From positions 5,170,501-5,234,500 of the forward strand of contig NZ_CP107968.1 in NCBI RefSeq assembly GCF_036084755.1: a stretch of 64,000 nucleotides of DNA, read 5' to 3'. The translations under genes and the position numbers were made by a program. The notes under the pieces were generated by a model that was not told the origin of the DNA, ran no database searches, and was given only the letters and a program-made list of their open reading frames with translations. Origin of the DNA: Streptomyces sp. NBC_00370. Lineage in GTDB: Bacteria > Actinomycetota > Actinomycetes > Streptomycetales > Streptomycetaceae. This document shows, piece after piece, positions 56,428 to 62,856 of this stretch; the stretch's first letter is position 1, and the number at the start of each line of letters is the position of its first letter.

Positions 56428-57151
56428 GTCGGGCTCCGATGGTGAGGACGGGCTCGGACGCCCGGGTGGACGGCGGTTCTGCGACGGGACTTCCGTCGGC
56501 GGTCTGTATCCAGGCGTGCAGCCGGACCGGATCGGCGGCGACGCCGTGGCACCAGGTGACGTGCAGACGGCGCGCGGCCAGCAGCAGGACGGCGGCGGCG
56601 GATTCTTCCAGGCAGGCCACGCGTGTCGGACTGTGCCATGCGGCACGGCGGACGGCCAGTACGCAGGCGGCCGCTTGCGCCGGCGTGGCGGGTCGGCGGC
56701 ACATCGCTGTAGCGGATGCGATTAGCCGGCTCACGCGGTGCATGGCCGTTGCAGGGCGTCCGACGTGTCCGACGGCGAAGACAGCGGCCAGTGCGCCGGC
56801 TGCAGCAAGTGCCCTCGGCAGGCGGACGGGCGAGGGCCGTTGTGCCCCGGCGGGAAACTCCGCACTGCCCCAACTCGCCACGGACGTGGTGGCGGGCGGC
56901 GGAACCTCCCAAGGGGTGGCAAGCGCGGTGGGGGTGAGGAGACCTGCGGCCAGCAGGCTTTTGGCGAGGTCTTCCGGCATACCGTCGAGGCAGCCGGTTC
57001 TGGCTGCCTCGCTCCACCGCGCGGCAGCGGCAGGCAGCAGGCATTGGACGCGGCCGGTCCGGTAGTCGACGAGGACCGCGACATGGCCGAAGTCGACGCA
57101 TCGGACGTGGGCAGGGGCCGTCGCGAACCGCGGCAGAGGCAGGTCAGTCAC
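56411..57151 (-). CDS. Lasso peptide B protein: fused RRE (B1) and leader peptidase (B2)
   Basis: 246 residues from GTG 57151, which has GGAG seven bases upstream. Another GTG at 57157 is too close to that site. Residues 1-80 (RFATAPAHVRCVDFGHVAVLVDYRTGRVQCL) look like the PqqD-type leader-recognition element that binds the precursor. Residues about 95-246 match the transglutaminase-like B2 peptidase that removes the leader: RVACLEES with C180 and RLHAWIQ with H212; the acidic partner is probably E225 or D219. In many actinobacterial clusters B1 and B2 are separate genes; here they are one. The start overlaps the cyclase end by 8 bases, consistent with coupled translation. Confidence 0.85.
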   Translation of the reverse strand: MTDLPLPRFATAPAHVRCVDFGHVAVLVDYRTGRVQCLLPAAAARWSEAARTGCLDGMPEDLAKSLLAAGLLTPTALATPWEVPPPATTSVASWGSAEFPAGAQRPSPVRLPRALAAAGALAAVFAVGHVGRPATAMHRVSRLIASATAMCRRPATPAQAAACVLAVRRAAWHSPTRVACLEESAAAVLLLAARRLHVTWCHGVAADPVRLHAWIQTADGSPVAEPPSTRASEPVLTIGARHQHHL

Positions 57152-58964
57152 GGGCACTCCCTGGACGCGTCGTGCTCCAGACAGGGGCGGGATCGCGATG
57201 GTGCGCGACGAGCCACGCCTCGGCGGCGAGGGCCTGCTCGACCGTGGCCAGCGGCATGGGGACCCCGGCCGCCGCCCGGCGGACATGGCGGCGGAACGGT
57301 GCGGGATCGATGAGCCCGAGCGCGGCGAGGTGGCCGTCCGCGAGGCTCAGGAGCTGCGGGAGGTTGGTGCGCATTCCCGTGTAGTGGTCCGCGTCGAAGC
57401 TTCCCTTGGTGCTGCGGTTCGCGACGGCGACGGGCAGTACGTGCCGGCCCGCGCTGCTGAGTAGCGGCTTGTACGTATGCACGCGCGGGCGCTCGTCCAG
57501 CCGGACCGTGAGGATCGTGTCCACCACCGCCGGATCGAGAAAAGGGTTGTTCAGATCGACGCCGCATCCTCCGGCCAGGGCGGCATCGGCGGCCGCGGTG
57601 CGGGCGACCTCACGGATGTCGTCCACCAGAGTCCGTACGGCGGCGTCCAGGTCCGGCATCGGATCGGGGGCAGCGGCAGCCTGCTGGGCCGCATGAGTCA
57701 GGAGGTGCTGGACGGACAGGTCGGCGAAGGCGGGGAACGGCAGCAGCGGAAACCACTGGATGTGGCCGTGATCGTTCCTGGCGGGCGCGCCGATGTCACG
57801 GACGAGTCGGGTCAAGGCTTCGGAGCGCCCGACAGCAGCTGTGCTGATCGCTTCACGCAGGACGGCCGGGGCCGTCGTGTGCCGTAGCCGTGCCCAGCCC
57901 GCGGCCTCGCCCAGCGCGCGCCGCCAGCGGTGGTGGCGGACCAGGTCCGCCAGGTGGATGGGCGGTTGGAAGAGAACGCTGTCCCCTCCGTCGCCCGTCA
58001 GATGGGTGTGTGAGCCCAGCCGATCGCGCATCCAGTGGAGTTGAGCCGTCAGGCGCGCCTGGGTGAGGGTGGAGGGCGCCGGTTCGTCGGTGGCCGGTAC
58101 GTCGGTGATCGCGGTGTAGGGCAGATGCCGGCGACTTAGCGGCAGCAGATGGTGCGAGAGGCGTGTCGGGTGTGCGGCGGCGGCCAGTCGTGCGTAACGC
58201 AGGTCCGCACCGTCGAGATCGTCTTCAGGGTGGATCGTGATCGCGTCGAGGCGTAGTCCGGGCGGGAGCGCCGTCGCGGCGAGCAGCGCGACGGTCGTGG
58301 AGTCCAGTCCGCCGGACATGTCGCACGACAGCCCGGGGTCATGAGCGACCCGCAGTGTTACCGCGCTGGTCAGGGCCGCACGTAATCGCTGGTGCGGGGG
58401 GTGGCCGGAGACAGGATCGGGGCGCCATGTGGTCGTGCGGCGCAATCTGCCGCCGTCGGCGGGAAGTTCGACGCGGCTGCCGGGCGGCAGCTGTTCCACA
58501 GCGGTGAAGAAGCTCCGTGACCCCGCCAGCGCGGGGATCGACGGGAGGAAGACAGCGCAAGCCAGTCGCTGGATGTCGACGGTTGCCCCGGTCAGCGCCG
58601 CCAGCGCCCTGGGCGAGGTGCACCATGCCCATGTGTGCCGGTACGAGGCCGTGTAGACAGGCTGTGCGGCCACGGGATCGGTGTGCACCACGACAGCTTC
58701 GACGGTCTCCTCCACCACGGTGTACGCGCCGGGCCACCGCCATGTGACGTCGGCGGGGACAGGCATCTCGGCCAGCTGCCGCAGTTCGCCGGCGGTGGCG
58801 CCGCACCGTCCCAGCACCAGGACCCGTCGGTGGCCCGCTCCGACGACGCTCGCGTGCGACTGACCTTCCCCGAGCCTCCACGCGGTCGATCCGGCGGCAA
58901 GTGATTGGGCGCCTTCCGGTCTCGGGCAGGTGTGGTCGAGCGTGCTGAAACCGCCGAAGATCAC
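57144..58964 (-). CDS. Lasso peptide cyclase (asparagine synthetase-like C protein)
   Basis: 606 residues from GTG 58964 with GGAGG five bases upstream. It activates the side-chain carboxylate of the ring Glu or Asp with ATP and joins it to the N-terminal glycine of the core. It has an asparagine synthetase-like layout: an N-terminal glutaminase-like half without the catalytic Cys2 (it begins MIFGGF), then the ATP-pyrophosphatase motif SGGLDS at residues 217-222, THLTGDGGDSVLF, and GVDLNNPFLDPAVVD. Length fits the family. It lies between the precursor and B genes and overlaps B. No transporter gene is present in the operon. Confidence 0.9.
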   Translation of the reverse strand: MIFGGFSTLDHTCPRPEGAQSLAAGSTAWRLGEGQSHASVVGAGHRRVLVLGRCGATAGELRQLAEMPVPADVTWRWPGAYTVVEETVEAVVVHTDPVAAQPVYTASYRHTWAWCTSPRALAALTGATVDIQRLACAVFLPSIPALAGSRSFFTAVEQLPPGSRVELPADGGRLRRTTTWRPDPVSGHPPHQRLRAALTSAVTLRVAHDPGLSCDMSGGLDSTTVALLAATALPPGLRLDAITIHPEDDLDGADLRYARLAAAAHPTRLSHHLLPLSRRHLPYTAITDVPATDEPAPSTLTQARLTAQLHWMRDRLGSHTHLTGDGGDSVLFQPPIHLADLVRHHRWRRALGEAAGWARLRHTTAPAVLREAISTAAVGRSEALTRLVRDIGAPARNDHGHIQWFPLLPFPAFADLSVQHLLTHAAQQAAAAPDPMPDLDAAVRTLVDDIREVARTAAADAALAGGCGVDLNNPFLDPAVVDTILTVRLDERPRVHTYKPLLSSAGRHVLPVAVANRSTKGSFDADHYTGMRTNLPQLLSLADGHLAALGLIDPAPFRRHVRRAAAGVPMPLATVEQALAAEAWLVAHHRDPAPVWSTTRPGSARD

Positions 58965-59014
58965 GGGGTCCTCCAGACAGAGCGGCAGGGGCGCGGCCAG
59001 GATCAGAACGGCGA

Positions 59015-59042
59015 GGTGGTGCCGCCGGCGTGCGGCACCACC
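59015..59042 (-). terminator. Hairpin between precursor and cyclase genes
   Basis: GGTGGTGCCGC and GCGGCACCACC form a perfect 11-bp stem around a 6-base loop, directly after the precursor stop. No T run. In RiPP operons such structures often act as leaky terminators or RNA stabilisers that give more precursor than enzyme mRNA. Confidence 0.7.
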
Positions 59043-59053
59043 CGGGTGGCGCG

Positions 59054-59191
59054 TCAGCCGCAGGAGTTGTAGGCCCTGCGCTTGTCCTCGCTGCTGCCCT
59101 GCCCCTGTCCCTCGGTCAGGTCTGCGGCATCGCCGATGTCGACCATCAGCACTTCGTCATCGGAGAGAGCATCGATCCGGAGGTCGTCCAT
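59054..59191 (-). CDS. Lasso peptide precursor, albusnodin-like
   Basis: 45 residues from ATG 59191, preceded by AAGGGA seven bases upstream. A frame extension to 59245 lacks this signal. The leader (residues 1-27) is acidic and ends ADLTE, giving the Thr at position -2 typical of lasso leaders. The predicted core is residues 28-45, GQGQGSSEDKRRAYNSCG, encoded at 59057-59110. It starts with Gly and has E8 and D9 as ring candidates, K10 as the acetylation candidate and a lone Cys at 17. From memory it closely matches albusnodin in the SEDKRRAYN part but differs in the ring and C-terminal end. It is the first gene of the operon, followed by cyclase, B protein and GNAT. Confidence 0.88.
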   Translation of the reverse strand: MDDLRIDALSDDEVLMVDIGDAADLTEGQGQGSSEDKRRAYNSCG

Positions 59192-59326
59192 GGGGTTTTC
59201 CCTTCTCAGCGGGCTATTGCCACCTCCATGACAGCGAATTCCCACCAGGCCCGGTAGATCTGAAGATGGGGACTTGCTAGGACCTGATCCGGGGCGGAAC
59301 TGGGATCCGGCTGGGACGGGCGCAGG
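59192..59326 (-). promoter_or_regulatory. Leader region of the lasso operon
   Basis: 135 bases between the M20 hydrolase stop and the precursor start, all on the minus strand. AAGGGA near 59199-59204 is the ribosome-binding site of the precursor. I see no convincing -35/-10 pair, so the operon may have a weak promoter here or read through from the upstream genes. Confidence 0.35.
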
Positions 59327-60523
59327 TCATCGGCGGCCCAGGAGGGCGAGGACAGCGTGGTGGTAGACCGCGTGGACCCGGGGGAGTTCCGCCAGATCGG
59401 CACGTTCGTCGATGCCGTGCAGACCTTCGTAAGGCACGCCGAACCCGGCGGTGGCAGGGATGCCGTGCCCGGCCAGCAAGTTGCCGATGTTGGACGGACC
59501 GGCGACCTTCGCCCGCACCGCCAGGCCCATCTCGGCGGCTCCGGCCAGCAGGGCCGCCGCGGGCTGTTGGTCGGGCTCCAGGCGAAAGGGGGGCCACGAC
59601 GTGATCTCGGTGACGTCGGTGGGCGCGGGACCCGGAAGATCGGCGTCGAGCTGGGCGGCGGCCTTCCGGACCAGCTTGTCGGCGTCCTCGACGGTGAACT
59701 CAGGGGTCGTGCGGAAGTCCACGTTCATGTCGCACCGGTCGGCGGTGACGGAGAAGCCTTCGCCGCCTCGTACGGCGGTGACGCTCAGCTTCGGCGGCAA
59801 CGGGAAACCCGTCCCTCCGGCCGGGGCCTCGGGGAGTTCCGCCGCGTCGAGCAGCTGTACCAGCCGGGCCGCCCGGGAGATGGCGCTGACCACCGTACGG
59901 CGGGAGCCGGAGTGTCCCGAGGGAGCGTGCACCGTGATCTCGGCCCTCCACAGACCGCGTCCGCCGACGACAACCTCGTCCATGCCCGGATAGCCGATCA
60001 TCACCCCCGCCGGACGGGCGGCCCGCTCGTCGGCGAGATAGGCGCGGGCGCCGCCGAAGCCGCCGGTGTGCTCGTCCACATCGAGCAGGACCGCCAGACC
60101 GCCCGTCAGTTCGGCGGCGTCGAGGTACAGGTCGGCGGCGATGTGACAGAACACCGAGGCGGCCAGCTTCGAGTCGGCGGCCCCCCGGCCCCGGAGCCAG
60201 GTGCCGACCACGTCACCGGCCGTGGGCGGGAACGACCACGCGCTCTCGTCACCGAACGGCGCGGTGTCCACGCACGCGTCGAGCGTCCACCACGGCCCCG
60301 GCCTGCCACCTGCGATCTCCACGAGCAGACCGACCAGCTGTCCTGTCCCGTCGTACAGCCTGCGGTGCGGCAGCGACCGCCCGGTCAGCCAGGACTCCAG
60401 GATTCCGAGCACGGGCGCGTAGTCGTCGACGCCACCGCGGCTCGGCAGCCGGATCAGCTCCTGGGCGAGGCCGATCACCGAAGCCGACCGCTCGGTGGCG
60501 CGCGCCACCAGGTTGTTGCTCAC
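59327..60523 (-). CDS. M20-family amidohydrolase/peptidase (ArgE/DapE-like), atypical metal site
   Basis: 398 residues from GTG 60523, with AGGAG four bases upstream. It resembles di-zinc M20 enzymes that hydrolyse N-acyl or peptide bonds: GRGAADSKLA (D117, the bridging Asp), VDEHTGGFGGA (E151, general base position), SGHSG (H204, in the dimer lid) and YEGLHGIDE (H369, last metal ligand). Two usual ligands differ: the first His is C84 (ACVD in place of x-H-x-D), and the second Glu of the EE pair is H152. It lies 25 bases behind the regulator gene, probably co-transcribed, and 135 bases ahead of the lasso precursor on the same strand. Substrate unknown. A deacetylase acting on the acetylated lasso product is conceivable because ArgE-type enzymes remove acetyl groups. 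Confidence 0.75.
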   Translation of the reverse strand: MSNNLVARATERSASVIGLAQELIRLPSRGGVDDYAPVLGILESWLTGRSLPHRRLYDGTGQLVGLLVEIAGGRPGPWWTLDACVDTAPFGDESAWSFPPTAGDVVGTWLRGRGAADSKLAASVFCHIAADLYLDAAELTGGLAVLLDVDEHTGGFGGARAYLADERAARPAGVMIGYPGMDEVVVGGRGLWRAEITVHAPSGHSGSRRTVVSAISRAARLVQLLDAAELPEAPAGGTGFPLPPKLSVTAVRGGEGFSVTADRCDMNVDFRTTPEFTVEDADKLVRKAAAQLDADLPGPAPTDVTEITSWPPFRLEPDQQPAAALLAGAAEMGLAVRAKVAGPSNIGNLLAGHGIPATAGFGVPYEGLHGIDERADLAELPRVHAVYHHAVLALLGRR

Positions 60524-60548
60524 GCTTCTCCTCGCCTCGGCGTCCCGG

Positions 60549-61316
60549 CTACCGGAGCGGCAGCGCGCGGACAGCCTCCATCGTCTCCACATGCCGGGCG
60601 GCGGCACAGGCCTCCCGCCCGTGTCGTACCAGCCCGAGGGCGGCCTCACGGCCCAGCAGCAGCCCGCAGTCGAAGCCTTCAGCGCCGTGGAAGCTCGGCA
60701 GCGGGACAACGGCGGCCCGTTCCGACGCCACGAAGAAGCGCTCCCGCGCGGCGGGCGGCTCCGCCAGGCCGATGTGCAGCGTCTTGACCCCGTTGCGGCG
60801 CTCGGCGGGATCGCGCAGTGCCAGCAGACGCATCAGGTGGTCCGTGAGCGCGTGATGATGCGGCGGACCGTAGAGCACCCGGTAGTGGACGAGGTCCGGC
60901 CGCTCCGCCACCGCCCTCTCGATCGCCGGCAGGTATGCCGTCTCGCGGCTGCGGCTTCCGGTCACGACGAGCTGTTCGCGGGCGCCGGTCACCACGTCGA
61001 CCATCGCCTGGGCGAGATCGGCATAGCGGGCCAGTACGCGCGCGGCCACCTCGGTACCGGCCGCGTCCGAGGCACCCGAGTCCCTGTCCTGATGGGCGAA
61101 GAGGACTTCGGAACGCTCGTCGTAAAGCCTGCACAGCCCTGCACGATTCTTGATCCCGGTCCGTTTGCGGCCCGACTCCCAGGCGCTGAGGAGACTCGCG
61201 TCCGTCGCGCCGCCGGTGATCGCGTTCAGCCGTTCCGCTGCCTCTTCCAGCGTCAAGGTGCGGATCAGCCGTGCTTGACGCAGAGCCGAGCCGGCTCCTC
61301 CTGTGCCACCCGCCAT
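60549..61316 (-). CDS. XRE-family transcriptional regulator
   Basis: 255 residues from ATG 61316, behind GAGGCGGAGG; the nearer GGAGG is only two bases away, so the upstream GAGG may serve. The N-terminus is a helix-turn-helix of the XRE type: LRQARLIRTLTLEEAAERLN, DASLLSAWESGRKR and LCRLYDE. The remaining 180 residues are a ligand or effector domain (EQLVVTGSRSRETAYLPAIERAV, HYRVLYGPPHHHALTDHL) of a kind common in Streptomyces XRE regulators; its ligand is unknown. The gene precedes the M20 hydrolase in the same direction and diverges from rplM. Repeats in its upstream region are candidate operators. Confidence 0.8.
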   Translation of the reverse strand: MAGGTGGAGSALRQARLIRTLTLEEAAERLNAITGGATDASLLSAWESGRKRTGIKNRAGLCRLYDERSEVLFAHQDRDSGASDAAGTEVAARVLARYADLAQAMVDVVTGAREQLVVTGSRSRETAYLPAIERAVAERPDLVHYRVLYGPPHHHALTDHLMRLLALRDPAERRNGVKTLHIGLAEPPAARERFFVASERAAVVPLPSFHGAEGFDCGLLLGREAALGLVRHGREACAAARHVETMEAVRALPLR

Positions 61317-61360
61317 TGCCTCCGCCTCGTACCCGACCGGTCCTCGGAGCCTTATGGTGA

Positions 61361-61412
61361 CGAAGCGTGTCGGCCCTGTTACGCGAGAGCCCCGCTTCGT
61401 GCTCGAAGCGTG
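61361..61412. promoter_or_regulatory. Candidate operator: repeated CGAAGCGTG and palindrome
   Basis: CGAAGCGTG occurs at 61361-61369 and again at 61404-61412, 43 bp apart, about four helical turns. A third, inverted copy CGCTTCG at 61393-61399 pairs with the second as CGCTTCG-TGCT-CGAAGCG. The site is 45 to 96 bases upstream of the XRE start, where an autoregulator would bind. Confidence 0.45.
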
Positions 61413-61461
61413 ACTTCCGTAGTCTGGGTCCGATGGGCCGGACGGGCTACGTGGACGCGTT

Positions 61462-61491
61462 TTGACCCGTGTGGGGGCGCCCGGGTATTCT
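61462..61491 (+). promoter_or_regulatory. Promoter of rplM-rpsI
   Basis: TTGACC at 61462-61467 and TATTCT at 61486-61491, with an 18-base spacer, fit a vegetative sigma-factor promoter. Transcription would start near 61498 and leave a leader of about 170 bases before rplM. I see no clear L13-binding structure in the leader, but ribosomal leaders often carry one. The rest of the interval 61317-61671 holds only the XRE upstream region and this leader. Confidence 0.65.
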
Positions 61492-61671
61492 TCTGGTTCG
61501 TTATGCGTATTGGCTTGGTCGTTCTCACGCGAGGGGCCCTTACGCAGGTCCGCCGGGCCGATGGACAGCGGCAGGTGCACGGGTTGCGTCCCCGTAGTAC
61601 CGCCAGGGCTGTCGTGATCGTCCGGGTGGCCTTGTCAGGACTCACCCACTGAAGAAGCGAAGGCTACGACC

Positions 61672-62115
61672 GTGCGTACGTACAGCCCCAAGCCCGGCGA
61701 TGTGACGCGTCAGTGGCACATCATCGACGCGCAGGACATCGTCCTGGGCCGTCTGGCGACCACCGCCGCTAACCTCCTCCGGGGTAAGCACAAGCCGATC
61801 TATGCACCCCACGTCGACACCGGTGACTTCGTCATCATCATCAACGCCGACAAGGTGCACCTCTCCGGCAACAAGCGCACTCAGAAGATGGCGTACCGCC
61901 ACTCCGGTTACCCGGGTGGTCTGCGGTCCGTCCGCTATGACGAGCTTCTCGCCAAGAACCCCGAGAAGGCCGTCGAGAAGGCCATCAAGGGCATGATCCC
62001 CAAGAACACCCTGGGCCGTCAGATGATCTCGAAGCTCAAGATCTACGCGGGCGACCAGCATCCGCATGCTGCTCAGCAGCCTGTCCCGTTCGAGATCACC
62101 CAGGTCGCGCAGTAG
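61672..62115 (+). CDS. rplM: 50S ribosomal protein L13
   Basis: 147 residues from GTG 61672, with GAAGG eight bases upstream. Matches L13 throughout: WHIIDAQDIVLGRLAT at the start, LLRGKHKP, GDFVIIINADKVHLSGNK, YRHSGYPGG and GMIPKNTLGRQM. It is an early-assembly protein of the large ribosomal subunit. It is followed by rpsI after 41 bases, the conserved bacterial pair. The length is normal. Confidence 0.98.
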   Translation: MRTYSPKPGDVTRQWHIIDAQDIVLGRLATTAANLLRGKHKPIYAPHVDTGDFVIIINADKVHLSGNKRTQKMAYRHSGYPGGLRSVRYDELLAKNPEKAVEKAIKGMIPKNTLGRQMISKLKIYAGDQHPHAAQQPVPFEITQVAQ

Positions 62116-62156
62116 TTCCGGCCACCCCCTAAGACAAAAGAAATCTGAGGATAATC

Positions 62157-62684
62157 GTGGCCGAGACCACTGTTGAGACGCCCGCCGAAGCCCCCGAGGC
62201 CGAGGAGACATTCGACGCGGTGACGACTTTCGAGTCGGAGACCCCCGTCGAGGGCGAGTACACCTCCGAGTCCCTGGCGTCCCGCTTCGGCGACCCCCAG
62301 CCGGCTGCCGGCCTGGGCCGTCGGAAGAACGCCATCGCCCGTGTCCGGATCGTTCCGGGCAGCGGCAAGTGGAAGATCAACGGTCGCACCCTTGAGGAGT
62401 ACTTCCCCAACAAGGTGCACCAGCAGGCTGTCAACGAGCCCTTCAAGGTGCTTGAGCTCGACAACCGCTACGACGTCATCGCCCGCATCTCGGGCGGCGG
62501 CGTCTCCGGCCAGGCCGGCGCGCTGCGCCTCGGTGTGGCCCGCTCGCTGAACGAGGCGGACGTGGACAACAACCGCGCCCCGCTGAAGAAGGCCGGATTC
62601 CTCAGCCGCGACGACCGTGCGGTCGAGCGTAAGAAGGCCGGTCTGAAGAAGGCCCGTAAGGCTCCGCAGTACAGCAAGCGCTAA
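62157..62684 (+). CDS. rpsI: 30S ribosomal protein S9
   Basis: 175 residues from GTG 62157, with GAGG upstream in CTGAGGATAATC. The first 45 residues are an acidic Thr/Glu-rich extension as usual in Streptomyces. The S9 core then starts at GLGRRKNAIARVRI, continues with NGRTLEEYFPN and GGGVSGQAGALRLGVARSL, and ends in the basic tail KKARKAPQYSKR that reaches the P-site tRNA. It is co-transcribed with rplM. Confidence 0.98.
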   Translation: MAETTVETPAEAPEAEETFDAVTTFESETPVEGEYTSESLASRFGDPQPAAGLGRRKNAIARVRIVPGSGKWKINGRTLEEYFPNKVHQQAVNEPFKVLELDNRYDVIARISGGGVSGQAGALRLGVARSLNEADVDNNRAPLKKAGFLSRDDRAVERKKAGLKKARKAPQYSKR

Positions 62685-62719
62685 ACCCGAACGGCCTGTG
62701 GCCCGTACGGCAAATGGTT

Positions 62720-62758
62720 CGCCCCGGCAGCACTTTGTGCTTGCCGGGGCGTTCGTTT
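62720..62758 (+). terminator. Intrinsic-type terminator after rpsI
   Basis: GCCCCGGCAGCAC and GTGCTTGCCGGGGC form a 13-bp stem with one bulge and a TTT loop, followed by GTTCGTTT. This is a strong hairpin with a T-rich tail, ending the rplM-rpsI transcript before glmM. Confidence 0.85.
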
Positions 62759-62856
62759 ATGGGAATGAGCCAGGTCGGGCGTATAAACAACATTAAACGC
62801 TCGGGCACCAGGGCCCATGAGCTTGTGTATTTCTGAGCCTTTTCGGAGGGAGAGCT

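Noticed and set aside
56428..56646. ATG 56646 as start of the acetyltransferase
   Set aside because: It would add 73 Pro/Ser/Cys-rich residues unlike any GNAT and overlap the B gene by more than 230 bases.
59206..59403. Minus-strand frame of 65 codons between hydrolase and lasso precursor
   Set aside because: It overlaps the hydrolase end in another frame, has no start signal and no recognisable sequence.
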